The notes beneath the pieces were generated by a model. The model was given only the letters and a program-made list of their open reading frames with translations, had not been told where the DNA came from and made no database searches. The position numbers and the translations under genes were made by a program. A stretch of DNA of 64,000 bases from Flavobacteriales bacterium (GTDB taxonomy: Bacteria > Bacteroidota > Bacteroidia > Flavobacteriales_F > PHOS-HE28): contig JADJAA010000001.1 in assembly GCA_016704485.1 (NCBI GenBank), positions 2,447,501 to 2,511,500 on the forward strand, given 5' to 3'. Of this stretch, positions 45,630-54,546 are shown piece by piece (position 1 is the first letter of the stretch; the number at the start of each line of letters is the position of its first letter).

Positions 45630-46829
45630 TCATCCCAGATCCAAGTTGTCCAACGGGCTCCGGATCTTGCCAATGGCTTTGGTGCTGACATGCGTATAGA
45701 TCTCTGTGGTTTTGCTGGAGGCATGGCCTAACAGGGTCTGAATGTAGCGAAGGTCCGTACCATTCTCCAAAAGATGTGTTGCGAAAGAGTGCCGAAGCGT
45801 ATGTACCGTTGCGGGAGCGGTTATACCGGCTTTCTTTTTGGCTCGTTTAAAGACCATTTGGACGCTTGTAGCGGAATACATGCCACCCTCTGGACTTTCA
45901 AAGAGGTAGGTTCTAGGCGTGTATACTTGCAAGTATTCGGTAAGCAGCGCAAGGATCCTATCGCTCAGCAGCGTTACCCGATCCTTGCATCCTTTTCCAC
46001 CGCGCACAAGCACTTGTTTACGCTCGGGGATGATGTCCGTCCGCTCCAAGGCCAGCAATTCGCCCAATCGTAGCCCTGCGGAGTAGATCAACATGAGGAT
46101 GCACTTGTGCTTCAAGTTGTCCACGGCGTTAAGCAGTGCCGTCACTTTTTCCTCGCTGAGCACTTTTGGCAGTTTGCGTTCGCCGCGCGGCCGTTCAATG
46201 AATTTCACACGGTGCGCATCGCCCAATACTTCCTTGTAATAGTACCGAACAGCGTTCACCACTTGGTTCAAATAACTGTTGCTCACCTTTCGCTCGGAAG
46301 CCAAGTAGTGTTGATAGCGTTCGATATCTTTTGTGTCGATGTCGATCGGATGCTTTGAGGCAAAGTACTGAAAGAACTTCTTCGTGGCGCTCAGGTAGGT
46401 GTTGATCGTTTGTGGGCTATACCGGGCCACTTCCAATTTGCACCGCATCGCCTCGAGCGCTAACACTTGAGCGGCATTGAGCTCTGGCGGTTCAGGTGTT
46501 ATTTGCGTTGCGGGCACTTGCCTCGCCGGGGAGTTGGGCCCCGTTTTCCGCGGTACATTTGGTGGATCTGTTGGAAGTATATCTTGCTTTTTCCGCAAGG
46601 CTTCCATCTCTACCCAAGCAACGCCCTTGAATGCTGCGAAGATCTCCCGCAAGGTATCCGGTGTATTGGAAAGGTACCATCGCTTGTGGGTAACACTCCA
46701 CTTGGCCCCGGCCTTTTTCGCTGCAGCAATGAGCAGCGTGTCGTAAGGGAAAACGATGGCTATGCAACGTTTGGCATCGTGTACAAAATGCGCTAAGTGG
46801 ACCTGTTTCTTGATGCCTTTTTCGTCCAT
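45630..46829 (-). CDS. IntI-like tyrosine recombinase without the IntI insertion
   Basis: A 399-residue tyrosine recombinase. Residues 1-60 form an N-terminal domain (VFPYDTLLIAAAKKAGAKWSV...KRWYL) common in Bacteroidota integrases. A SAM-like core-binding domain (YSPQTINTYLSATKKFFQYF) and the catalytic domain follow: Arg in GLRLGELLAL, Lys in GGKGCKDR, HTLRHSFATHLL, LLGHAS, and the Tyr in TTEIYTHV. The C-terminus RSPLDNL is like integron integrases. The IntI-specific 'patch III' stretch before the HxxRH box is absent. ATG 46829 is chosen; the longer frame to 46943 is not supported. It is co-oriented with the cassettes. Confidence 0.88.
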   Translation of the reverse strand: MDEKGIKKQVHLAHFVHDAKRCIAIVFPYDTLLIAAAKKAGAKWSVTHKRWYLSNTPDTLREIFAAFKGVAWVEMEALRKKQDILPTDPPNVPRKTGPNSPARQVPATQITPEPPELNAAQVLALEAMRCKLEVARYSPQTINTYLSATKKFFQYFASKHPIDIDTKDIERYQHYLASERKVSNSYLNQVVNAVRYYYKEVLGDAHRVKFIERPRGERKLPKVLSEEKVTALLNAVDNLKHKCILMLIYSAGLRLGELLALERTDIIPERKQVLVRGGKGCKDRVTLLSDRILALLTEYLQVYTPRTYLFESPEGGMYSATSVQMVFKRAKKKAGITAPATVHTLRHSFATHLLENGTDLRYIQTLLGHASSKTTEIYTHVSTKAIGKIRSPLDNLDLG

Positions 46830-46879
46830 GGTGCAAAGGCAAGATAATGCACATTTGTCCAACAAGCGCAGGCCGTTCT

Positions 46880-48187
46880 TCACTCCTTCACGAACCCACG
46901 CACAACACGACCCTGCGGTGTAGTAACCACACATTGGTAACAACCAGGGGAGAGGTCCTTGAGATCGATGGTCGTAGCGACGGATAGGACCTGTTGGTTG
47001 ATCAATGCGCTACCGAGTGCATCCATAATTTGCACGTCGCCTAAGAGGTAGTTGGAGGGCAGCGTGATGTGGAGCAGATCCTGAGCAGGGTTGGGGTACA
47101 GCGTTAGCTCTTCTGGTCTCGTGTTCGGTTCCACAGCTGTCGAAACACAGATCACCGCATTCAATCGCGCCCAGATCTCATCATTGAGCAAGTAGGGTAC
47201 TGGATATCCATCCGGAGCATTGCCCATGCGCACCAGCACGATCCCTTCACTCGGGATCACGTTGATGAATTGCCCGTTCTTGCCTAGCGCATTGTACCCA
47301 TCGGCGGGTTCATTGGGCATCAACATACCGGGGAATTCAATTTGTGATCCAGGAAGATGGTAACTCGTTTGACCGTTCAACCACCACAGGTAACCGTACG
47401 AATTATTGATCGTTTGCGAAGGCGTGGTCATGTCCGTGAAGTAGTTCATGTCCGTCATGATGGGTGTGGTGTTCCATGTGCCTTGGTTCAACATCAATAG
47501 CCCGAAACGCGCCATGCTACGCGGTTTGCTGAAGAATATGTTGTTGTAACCAACTTGAACATAAGCGCCTGAAATGCCGGCAGGTTGGGTTAAGCGTGAG
47601 AAGACAAAACTGTTCATTGTTGATCCAGTTGCATTCTCGATCACACCATCCAACAGTGTGTAGGGCGCATTGAAATATGCCCAACGTGTGCCAGGATCCG
47701 CTAAGTAGTGCAAGCATGCAGGGTCCGTACAATCAGCGTCTCCGGTGGTATCGTCCAAGCCGGTGGTCATTGTCAATTGATGCCGCACGGTGATCGCTTG
47801 TTCCTGAGCAGGTGTACAACTCGTCCATCCGGCGCCCAAGTAATTGCTGCTAGGTTGGTTGATGTCGAGCGATCCGTCCTGTTGCGCTAAACCGACCAAG
47901 AAACTGGTCAATGATTTTCCTGCCGATGCCCAATACCAAACACTGTCTTGAGTGAATGTGTCGAAGTAATGTTCGATCGCGATCCGACCATCCTTCAATA
48001 CAATGAAGGCCTTGGTGTTATTGCTGTCCAAGTATTGCAGCAGAGGCGGTATTTGATCCGCGCACCAGCCCAATGCCGACGGATCAACGGTTTCCCAGGT
48101 GGTTCCAGTAGTTGGCGGGAAGTACGGGTCTTGTGCAGTGCCGATCAAGACAAAGAGCGATAGAATGATCGTAATAAATACACGCAT
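46880..48187 (-). CDS. Secreted serine hydrolase (beta-lactamase-like) with T9SS sorting domain
   Basis: A 435-residue exported protein with signal peptide MRVFITIILSLFVLIGTA (start at 48187). The hydrolase domain has the class C-like SxxK in WYWASAGKSLTSFLVG and the YxN equivalent in WAYFNAPYTLLDGV, with GYLWWLNG and MLMPNEPADGYNALGKNGQFINVIP further on. The C-terminus is a T9SS type A signal (LTLYPNPAQDLLHITL...GCYQCVVTTPQGRVVRGFVKE). It probably hydrolyses amide or ester bonds at the cell surface. The long upstream open frame (to 48412) is not accepted as part of it. Confidence 0.85.
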   Translation of the reverse strand: MRVFITIILSLFVLIGTAQDPYFPPTTGTTWETVDPSALGWCADQIPPLLQYLDSNNTKAFIVLKDGRIAIEHYFDTFTQDSVWYWASAGKSLTSFLVGLAQQDGSLDINQPSSNYLGAGWTSCTPAQEQAITVRHQLTMTTGLDDTTGDADCTDPACLHYLADPGTRWAYFNAPYTLLDGVIENATGSTMNSFVFSRLTQPAGISGAYVQVGYNNIFFSKPRSMARFGLLMLNQGTWNTTPIMTDMNYFTDMTTPSQTINNSYGYLWWLNGQTSYHLPGSQIEFPGMLMPNEPADGYNALGKNGQFINVIPSEGIVLVRMGNAPDGYPVPYLLNDEIWARLNAVICVSTAVEPNTRPEELTLYPNPAQDLLHITLPSNYLLGDVQIMDALGSALINQQVLSVATTIDLKDLSPGCYQCVVTTPQGRVVRGFVKE

Positions 48188-48438
48188 GTTTTCAGTCTTC
48201 AAGGTTAGGACACGCTCGAAAGCACTTGGTTCGATCGCGCGAACAAATAGCTGCATAGCAGGATCAAGCCAAGCTTGCTCATTCCTAATACGCCAAAATG
48301 GATCATACTCGCTTAGTGATCCAAGCACATCTTCCCAGTCTCCGCCACAAGCACTAAAAAATTCAGCATGAAGTTGCCTTTCCATGAGGTAGGTCGGTTG
48401 GCGGGATACCATTCACCAGCAACCAACAACCATCAACC

Positions 48439-48825
48439 TCAATGCTTACTGCGGTCAACCTCACGGATCAGTTTCCCTGCTTCGTAGTGCAACTCGCGAT
48501 AAACTTGGCCATCGGGTGCATAATCATAGTGGATACCGGTTTCCAATCCGTTCTCCCAATGCTCCACGAATTTCTTGGTACCGTTCTCATAGTAGTACGT
48601 CCAATCACCATGCTCTACACCATTCTGGAACTGACCGATGTATTCCAATTGGCCATTCGGATAGTATACTTTTTCCATCACCTTCTCGGCATTCTCTCCT
48701 TTGCCGGACATATACACGACCACCTCAGGCTTGCCACTTGGGAAACTAGCAGCTACGTATTTCTTGGTACTGCACGCCGTAAGGGTTACAACGGCCAGTA
48801 GTAGGATCAGGTGATTTCGGTTCAT
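48439..48825 (-). CDS. MORN/YwqK-like repeat lipoprotein
   Basis: A 128-residue predicted lipoprotein (LLLAVVTLTAC lipobox, Cys near residue 18) with MORN-type repeats: YYPNGQLEYIGQFQNGVEHGDWTYYYENGTKKFVEHWENG, then YDYAPDGQVYRELHYEAGKL. Such repeats are common in small surface or periplasmic proteins of Bacteroidota. The specific role is unknown. Confidence 0.8.
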   Translation of the reverse strand: MNRNHLILLLAVVTLTACSTKKYVAASFPSGKPEVVVYMSGKGENAEKVMEKVYYPNGQLEYIGQFQNGVEHGDWTYYYENGTKKFVEHWENGLETGIHYDYAPDGQVYRELHYEAGKLIREVDRSKH

Positions 48826-48925
48826 AGTGCTGCTAAATTAGGGGAAATGAGGGTAGGGTGCGACTGTTTTGCACAGGTGCGCCTCACGATCAATAGTACT
48901 GTATTGCTATGACTTCCGATCCTCG

Positions 48926-51439
48926 CTAGAACCAAGCAAGGATCTTGAGGTTGAATCGCCTTGGCGTCAAGTAATCCGGGATCGAATACTGCCGGCCGGT
49001 TACGTCGGTTACCCACGTATGGTCTATCGTGTTGTTAATGCCCAACAGATTGAAGACCTCTACACTGATCCAGAGGTCATCGATATGGCGAAGAAATCCT
49101 CTTTTTTCCTGTCCTTTTGCCCCGAGCAATTGCTTCGAAAAGCCAATATCCACGCGTTGGTAAAGGTCCGTCCTTAACGTATCGCTGTATCGGTTGTCAT
49201 TCGGTGGGCCGAACGGTAAACGCGTGCCGAAGACCATACTGATCGCTACTTTGAACGTGGGCCAGCGGGGCATTTCATCCTGGAAGAACAATGCAAAATT
49301 CACGCGTTGGTCCGCAGGGCGAGGAATGAAACCGGGTTCAACACGCACACTGTCCACAGCGGTCTGGTCGAATGTGTAACCGGGTTGAATGAACTCACCC
49401 GCTGCATTGTATCGTTTGTAGTAGAAGTCGTCAAGAACGTCCTCTCGCGTTTGAAGTAGACCAACGCCGACCCAGCTTTCCACACCTTCAATGAATTCCC
49501 CGTTGAGCTTCAGATCGAGACCTGTCGCATAGGCTTTCGCATTGTTGGTCCCCAAATAGCGGATCCGAACGTTACTTACCTCGTAAGGGATCAGGTCGGT
49601 GATGTGTTTATAGTAGACTTCGGCAACGAATTTGAAGGGACGATGCCAGATCGGGAATCGACGATCCATACCCAATAGGAAGTGAACGCTCTTTTGAGCG
49701 CGAATATCCGGGTTCAACGTACCGTCCATTCGCCGGACCTCGCGGTAGAACGGCATCTGGTAAAAGTAGCCGGTTGCGGCCCAAAAGCTATAATCCAGAT
49801 CTACAGTATCGCCTGCGGCTTTGATCTTCGTCCATCCCGGATTATAGGTCAACCGTAAGCGCGGACTAGCTACGGTCTGTTGGTTGTAGCTCCAATGCTG
49901 TGCGCGTGCTCCGGCTATGAGCGTCCAGTATTTGTTGTATCCACGGTTCCAGCGCCAGGTGTTCTGTAAGTAGGCTGATGCACGTACACTTTCCAAGTTC
50001 AACTTGCTTTTCAGTGTGTTGCTTAGTGCCAAGGTTTCCTGATCGTTCAGTGGTATGCTGAATCCCGCGCTATCGACCAGGTTCCATTCGCTCAGCTTAT
50101 CGTTGATGGCTTCCGCACGCGCGTCCAGTCCCCATTGAATATAGCTTTTCGGTCGTTTCAGATAGCCTTTGTGCGCAACGGTGTACACCTTAGCATCCAA
50201 CTGGTTCCGAGCATGTTCCAGGAACGTACCAACACCGAGATCACGGACCACCTCGCCGAACTGATCGCTGTTCGGATCGCGCTCCAACTCGCCCAATCGG
50301 TACTGACCAAGCACATCGAACCGTTCCGTTTCATAGGTCCGGAATGCGCTTGCAGTGAATTTCAACTTCAGGTCCTTACTCGCCTTAATGTTCATGTCCA
50401 AAGCGCCGAACAAGGTTTCAAAAGCTGTTTTCTCTTGGCCTTCAAAGTATACCGTAAAGCGCAATGGCATGTTGAACGGACCGAATTCCGTTTCGCGGTC
50501 CTGCGGTACCACATTGTATTTATTGCTGGAATAGATCCCTAGAAAACCAAGCTCGGTATTCGGTGTAAGGTCGTAGGTCCAATAGGTCTGCAGGTCCGTG
50601 TAGCCCGTGCGGTATTCGCCTTTGGTATCGAGACCGCTAATGATCAATTGGTTGGTCCGGTAGCGGTAACCCGTGATCTGCCGCAACCGTTTCTTCAACA
50701 TTGCACTTTCCAAATGCACTGAACCTCCTAAAAGACCTGCCGTTGCACTGCCTTTGAATTCCGTCGGACGTTTGTAGGTGATGTCCAGTACGCTGCTCAG
50801 TTTATCGCCGAACCGTGCTTCGAATCCGCCCGCGCTGAATTGCAAGCGGTCGATGAGGTTCGGGTTCGGAAAGCTCAATCCTTCCTGCTGTCCGGCTCGC
50901 ACCAGGAAAGGGCGGTACACCTCAATGTCGTTCACATACACGAGGTTCTCATCGAAGTTGCCACCGCGTACGCTGTATCCGCTGCTCAGTTCATTGCGCA
51001 TTACAACCCCGGTCTGTCCGCTCAACAGTGATTCCACGCCATTCTGAATCGTCGGCGCAAAATTCGTTATCCGGGCATCCAGTTGCTCCAGTCCTGTGCC
51101 TCCTCCACGCCGCTCACCTTCAACTTGGGCAGGGTTCAACGTAAAGAACGGCATGCTCATATCCACCGTTCTTACTTCGCCTGGGCGCAACGAATAGCTG
51201 CGTTCCACCTTGCTCAGACCAGTGTAGGTCCAGGAGACGATAACCCGTTCCTTCGCCGGAAGCTCAATGGAATATTTACCCTGTTCGTCAGCAGTTACAC
51301 TGCGGCCTAACGTCTCAATTGAAACCACTGCCTGCACAGGATCGCCTACCTCATTGCGCACTACGCCAGCCAGCGTTCCTGTCTGGGCACTGATCGTTTC
51401 CGCGGCAATTAAGAAAAGAAGAGCAATTAATGAACGCAT
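48926..51439 (-). CDS. TonB-dependent outer-membrane receptor
   Basis: An 837-residue outer-membrane receptor. The signal peptide is MRSLIALLFLIAAETISA (start at 51439). An N-terminal carboxypeptidase-regulatory-like domain (LAGVVRNEVGDPVQAVVSIETLGRSVTADEQGKYSIELP, about residues 22-95) precedes the plug (TNFAPTIQNGVESLLSGQTGVVMRNELSSGYSVRGGNFDENLVYVNDIEVYRPFL). A long beta-barrel region ends with YSIPDYLTPRRFNLKILAWF, with a terminal aromatic residue as usual for barrels. Substrate not determined; no SusD partner is adjacent, so a siderophore or other small-ligand role is as likely as glycan uptake. Confidence 0.9.
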   Translation of the reverse strand: MRSLIALLFLIAAETISAQTGTLAGVVRNEVGDPVQAVVSIETLGRSVTADEQGKYSIELPAKERVIVSWTYTGLSKVERSYSLRPGEVRTVDMSMPFFTLNPAQVEGERRGGGTGLEQLDARITNFAPTIQNGVESLLSGQTGVVMRNELSSGYSVRGGNFDENLVYVNDIEVYRPFLVRAGQQEGLSFPNPNLIDRLQFSAGGFEARFGDKLSSVLDITYKRPTEFKGSATAGLLGGSVHLESAMLKKRLRQITGYRYRTNQLIISGLDTKGEYRTGYTDLQTYWTYDLTPNTELGFLGIYSSNKYNVVPQDRETEFGPFNMPLRFTVYFEGQEKTAFETLFGALDMNIKASKDLKLKFTASAFRTYETERFDVLGQYRLGELERDPNSDQFGEVVRDLGVGTFLEHARNQLDAKVYTVAHKGYLKRPKSYIQWGLDARAEAINDKLSEWNLVDSAGFSIPLNDQETLALSNTLKSKLNLESVRASAYLQNTWRWNRGYNKYWTLIAGARAQHWSYNQQTVASPRLRLTYNPGWTKIKAAGDTVDLDYSFWAATGYFYQMPFYREVRRMDGTLNPDIRAQKSVHFLLGMDRRFPIWHRPFKFVAEVYYKHITDLIPYEVSNVRIRYLGTNNAKAYATGLDLKLNGEFIEGVESWVGVGLLQTREDVLDDFYYKRYNAAGEFIQPGYTFDQTAVDSVRVEPGFIPRPADQRVNFALFFQDEMPRWPTFKVAISMVFGTRLPFGPPNDNRYSDTLRTDLYQRVDIGFSKQLLGAKGQEKRGFLRHIDDLWISVEVFNLLGINNTIDHTWVTDVTGRQYSIPDYLTPRRFNLKILAWF

Positions 51440-51566
51440 GGTTCGATACTGTGCGTGCGACACAGCTAGTAGGCCAGAGTTAGGGTCGGCCAAGATAACG
51501 CGGCTAAATGGATCGAAGTATGCAGGTGGGTCGAAGCATGTCACTGTATCGCAAGAACCATGAACG

Positions 51567-51854
51567 CTAGGTTAATGCGTCCTCAATTTCTTCCGGTAAA
51601 CTCTGCGGCCCACCGCTATGTTCCAATATCAAGACATTATTCGCTGTACACCAAGCCTTCAATCGCACGCGTGGTTCATCTTCAACCCCGCCGCCAATGA
51701 CCAGCATTTTTGTGAGTCCTTTCGACAATTCGGCCATCAGTTCACTTTCTCTGATGAAGCCTTGTGCCGTAATGCCCGTGGCTCTCAGTTGCAGGTCCAC
51801 AATGGACATCATCGCAGGGTTACGACCAAAAAACAAGACGGGTGCTGTCTTCAT
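51567..51854 (-). CDS. Small receiver-like protein, unknown
   Basis: A 95-residue protein with alternating hydrophobic strands and helices (VLFFGRNPAMMSIVDLQLRATGITAQGFIRE, LTKMLVIGGGVEDEPRVRLKAWCTANNVLILEHSGG), suggesting a flavodoxin/receiver-like alpha-beta fold. The usual receiver aspartate is not evident. No family recognised. It lies immediately upstream of the solo cassette region. Confidence 0.65.
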   Translation of the reverse strand: MKTAPVLFFGRNPAMMSIVDLQLRATGITAQGFIRESELMAELSKGLTKMLVIGGGVEDEPRVRLKAWCTANNVLILEHSGGPQSLPEEIEDALT

Positions 51855-51976
51855 GGCGCGAAAATAAGAGTTGTTAGTTGTCTGTTGATGGTCGTACCAG
51901 GAACTTCAACGATTTAATGAAGAGCTAGCGATTCCATGGATGCGCAACGTTTGTAAGGCACCTAAAAGGACCTTTG

Positions 51977-52047
51977 AACGGTTTAGCTATGCGCAGCCGA
52001 AGCGTCGGCCTGTGTGTTGGCGGTCGCGCATAGCCCTTGTTAGCGCC
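51977..52047 (-). repeat. attC-like site B1 (left of solo cassette)
   Basis: AAC at 51977, arms GCTATGCGCAGCC (51986-51998) and GGTCGCGCATAGCC (52022-52035), then core GTTAGCGCC (52039-52047). Same design as the sites of array B. Confidence 0.65.
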
Positions 52048-52051
52048 AGTT

Positions 52052-52690
52052 TTATTGTCCGGTGAGTTTAGTCCAAATCGTTTTGATGAAACTTTCTTTA
52101 TCTGCTTCAGACTTTTCGATTTCGCTAAACGCTTTTACCCTACGCAGGTCGGGATTAATGTAACTCCCGTCTTGGTTAATTAGGAGTAGCTCAATTGGTG
52201 CGTCATGTAGCACCTCAATGAATCCGCCATATATATCGTCAAATCGCGTTTTTGTGAGTTGCTTGCAGTCAATTAGCTGTTCATAGAACTTAATGGGAAG
52301 AATGTTTGTGTCCGATAGCTTGTCGAGAAGCGTTTCAATTTGTATTCTATCTATTGCTATAGTTTCAGTGTTGCTGATGGTCATGGTTCCATACTCCGTA
52401 CCATGAAACGACACATTCACTGTATTAGGTACCTTAATAACAAGGTATGGCCAATCGTTTGTGTTTTCAGTTTTATCGCAGTACACCTTATTCCAAAATG
52501 CATCTAGCTTCATTGTCAGCACAAGCTGATTCCAAAGATTAAGCGTGACAGTCTCCCAATAGGAATCATGCAAGGTCACATGTTGGAGAAAAGTCTCGAA
52601 AGTGGTTTTCATTGAATTGCTCCAATCGAAGCTATCGTCAAAAGCTGCCTTCTCCAACCATACAGGTTTGTTGTTGCCGATGATGCTCAT
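52052..52690 (-). CDS. Hypothetical protein (solo cassette gene)
   Basis: A 212-residue soluble protein without signal or membrane segments. Segments such as WPYLVIKVPNTVNVSFHGTEYGTMTISNTETIAID and ELLLINQDGSYINPDLRRVKAFSEIEKSEADKESFIKTIWTKLTG show no motif I recognise. It fills a cassette with perfectly complementary ends (GTTAGCGCC at 52039 and GGCGCTAAC at 52700). More AT-rich than the neighbouring chromosome. Confidence 0.7.
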   Translation of the reverse strand: MSIIGNNKPVWLEKAAFDDSFDWSNSMKTTFETFLQHVTLHDSYWETVTLNLWNQLVLTMKLDAFWNKVYCDKTENTNDWPYLVIKVPNTVNVSFHGTEYGTMTISNTETIAIDRIQIETLLDKLSDTNILPIKFYEQLIDCKQLTKTRFDDIYGGFIEVLHDAPIELLLINQDGSYINPDLRRVKAFSEIEKSEADKESFIKTIWTKLTGQ

Positions 52691-52699
52691 TTTTGTATT

Positions 52700-52780
52700 G
52701 GCGCTAACTAGCGGATAAACGTAATAGGTTCATCCTATATCAAAGACGGAACAAAAATCTTGATCGAATGGTTCGTTAAT
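52700..52780 (-). repeat. Cassette end motif with degraded module
   Basis: GGCGCTAAC (52700-52708) is followed by TAGCGGATAAACGTAATAGG and a degraded version of the module of about 70 bp seen in array B, but no second hairpin. It marks the border between the solo cassette and the chromosome (oxidoreductase gene). Confidence 0.55.
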
Positions 52781-52830
52781 ATGTTGGGTATTTTGATTCA
52801 CGCTCTACTCACCTGCGTTACGTGAATAAC

Positions 52831-53505
52831 TCACTTCTTGTACAACTTGAACGCATGCGTCCATTGGTTGCGCGTGAACCCGGGCAAGCACCACAACATG
52901 CAGAGCGGCTCAATGGCGCGTGCTGCCTCCACACCGCCCATGTCCTCGGCATCCCAACCAAAGTCTGCCAGTAGGGCGGTTACCGTTTCCTTGGCTGCTT
53001 CGTTGTTTCCGCAGATGAACATGGTAGGACGGCCTTCGGCGAAATTCGGATCGACCATATAGGCGTTGCCCACACTGTTGAATGCTTTTACGAAGTAGGC
53101 TCCGGTGCTGACCTTCTGCAATTTCTCCATCAGACTTTCATCCAACGTGGTGAAATACTTCAGAACACCATTCTCAGGCGGCGCATCAGCGATCGGGTTC
53201 GTCGTATCGATCACCACCTTTCCTACCAGATCATTGCTGTCACACAAGCGGATCACCAGCTCAGCAGCCGTTCCCTTTGCCGCTAGCACAACTATGTCAG
53301 CGAATGCGGCTACTTCTTTATGGCTCGCCACACCGATCTCCGGGAATTTCTCTATCAGCTCCGCCAGCTTCTCGGGGTTCCGCGTGCCGATCATGACATC
53401 ATGGCCGTGCTCCAAAAAACCTTTCGCCAGAACCTGACCGACCATTCCGGAACCAAGTATGCCGATCTTACGAAGTGGTGCTTTTTGTACGCTTGAAGTT
53501 GCCAT
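52831..53505 (-). CDS. NADP-dependent F420-reductase-like oxidoreductase
   Basis: A 224-residue Rossmann-fold protein: GILGSGMVGQVLAKGFLEHGHDVMIGTRNPEKL at the N-terminus (GxGxxG nucleotide loop), DIVVLAAKGTAAEL, KVVIDTTNPI, and VKAFNSVGNAYM. This is the F420H2:NADP+ reductase / NAD(P)-binding family (COG2085). Presence of F420 in Bacteroidota is not expected, so the true electron partner is unknown. It is a chromosomal gene between the solo cassette and mazG, divergent from mazG. Confidence 0.82.
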   Translation of the reverse strand: MATSSVQKAPLRKIGILGSGMVGQVLAKGFLEHGHDVMIGTRNPEKLAELIEKFPEIGVASHKEVAAFADIVVLAAKGTAAELVIRLCDSNDLVGKVVIDTTNPIADAPPENGVLKYFTTLDESLMEKLQKVSTGAYFVKAFNSVGNAYMVDPNFAEGRPTMFICGNNEAAKETVTALLADFGWDAEDMGGVEAARAIEPLCMLWCLPGFTRNQWTHAFKLYKK

Positions 53506-53621
53506 GGTATGGTTGGAATCGTTTTTCGTACTGCAAATATCGCTATCAATTGCTGATCCTGATTGATGTGGTTCATTGTCCGATGAAGTGCAACAACGAA
53601 CAACGATCTACCTTCGACCCA

Positions 53622-54416
53622 ATGACCCAGCAAGACCCACGAGCCACAGCTTTTTTACGCCTGCTTACCATCATGGATGAACTCCGTGAGCAATGTCCGT
53701 GGGACCGTAAGCAGACTATGGAGACCTTGCGCCCGTTGACGATCGAGGAAACCTACGAACTTGGTGATGCCATTCTCAACAACGACCTACAGGAAGTTAA
53801 AAAGGAACTCGGCGACCTGATCCTTCACATGGTGTTCTACGCGAAGATCGGGAGCGAGCAGAAAGCATTCGATATTACCGATGTGCTGAACGGCATTTGC
53901 GAGAAACTGATCAACCGACATCCACACATTTACAGCGATGTGAAGGTGAAGGACGAAGAAGAAGTGAAGGCCAATTGGGAAAAGATCAAACTCGCTGAAA
54001 AAGCTGGGTCAACGAAGAATGGCGAAGTGCCCAGCGTATTGGAAGGTGTTCCGCGTGGGCTGCCGAGCATGGTTAAAGCGATCCGGATCCAGGACAAAGC
54101 ACGCGGCGTTGGCTTCGACTGGGACAACCGCGAACAGGTCTGGGAAAAGGTACACGAGGAATTGGGCGAGTTGAAGCACGAAGTGGATAACAACACACCG
54201 GAACAAGCAGAAGAACTCGGCGACGTGTTGTTCTCACTAGTCAACTATGCGCGTTTCCTGAACATCGACCCCGACGAAGCACTAGAACGTACGAACCGCA
54301 AATTCATTCAACGCTTCCAATTCCTCGAACGCGAAAGCCACAAGGACGGTAAAGTGATGGGGGAGATGACCTTGGAAGAAATGGAAGGCTATTGGCAGCG
54401 GGCGAAGGGGGAGTGA
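53622..54416 (+). CDS. mazG: Nucleoside triphosphate pyrophosphohydrolase MazG
   Basis: A 264-residue, two-domain MazG that hydrolyses NTPs to NMP and PPi, a house-cleaning enzyme. Each half has the all-alpha MazG motif: the first in REQCPWDRKQTMETLRPLTIEETYELGDAI...KKELGDLILHMVFYAKIG (ExxE...ExxD metal ligands), the second in FDWDNREQVWEKVHEELGELKHEVDN...EELGDVLFSLVNYARFL. Start ATG 53622 gives the normal N-terminus. The 3' end, from about codon 147 on, is duplicated at 61750-62095, and array B starts right after the stop. Confidence 0.93.
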   Translation: MTQQDPRATAFLRLLTIMDELREQCPWDRKQTMETLRPLTIEETYELGDAILNNDLQEVKKELGDLILHMVFYAKIGSEQKAFDITDVLNGICEKLINRHPHIYSDVKVKDEEEVKANWEKIKLAEKAGSTKNGEVPSVLEGVPRGLPSMVKAIRIQDKARGVGFDWDNREQVWEKVHEELGELKHEVDNNTPEQAEELGDVLFSLVNYARFLNIDPDEALERTNRKFIQRFQFLERESHKDGKVMGEMTLEEMEGYWQRAKGE

Positions 54417-54466
54417 GCTGTACCGTTGCCGATTTTTTCCTGTTCCGAGGTCAGGAGATGGTTAAT

Positions 54467-54538
54467 AACGTTGAGGCTATGCGCAACCGGAGCGTTGGCC
54501 TGTGTGTTGGTGGTTGCGTATAGCCGTTGTTAGCTGCC
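54467..54538 (-). repeat. attC-like site B2 (array end next to mazG)
   Basis: AAC 54467, arms GGCTATGCGCAACC (54475-54488) and GGTTGCGTATAGCC (54512-54525), core GTTAGCTGCC (54529-54538). The arms pair almost perfectly (13 of 14). In gene sense this is the distal end of array B. Confidence 0.72.
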
Positions 54539-54546
54539 ATTTCTTA

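Noticed and set aside
45630..46829. Calling the recombinase a canonical IntI
   Set aside because: The IntI-specific stretch before the HxxRH box is missing, and the N-terminal domain is of another type.
48188..48412. Extension of the serine hydrolase upstream of its signal peptide
   Set aside because: A clean signal peptide starts at 48187; the upstream frame is probably chance, although its peptide looks fairly protein-like.
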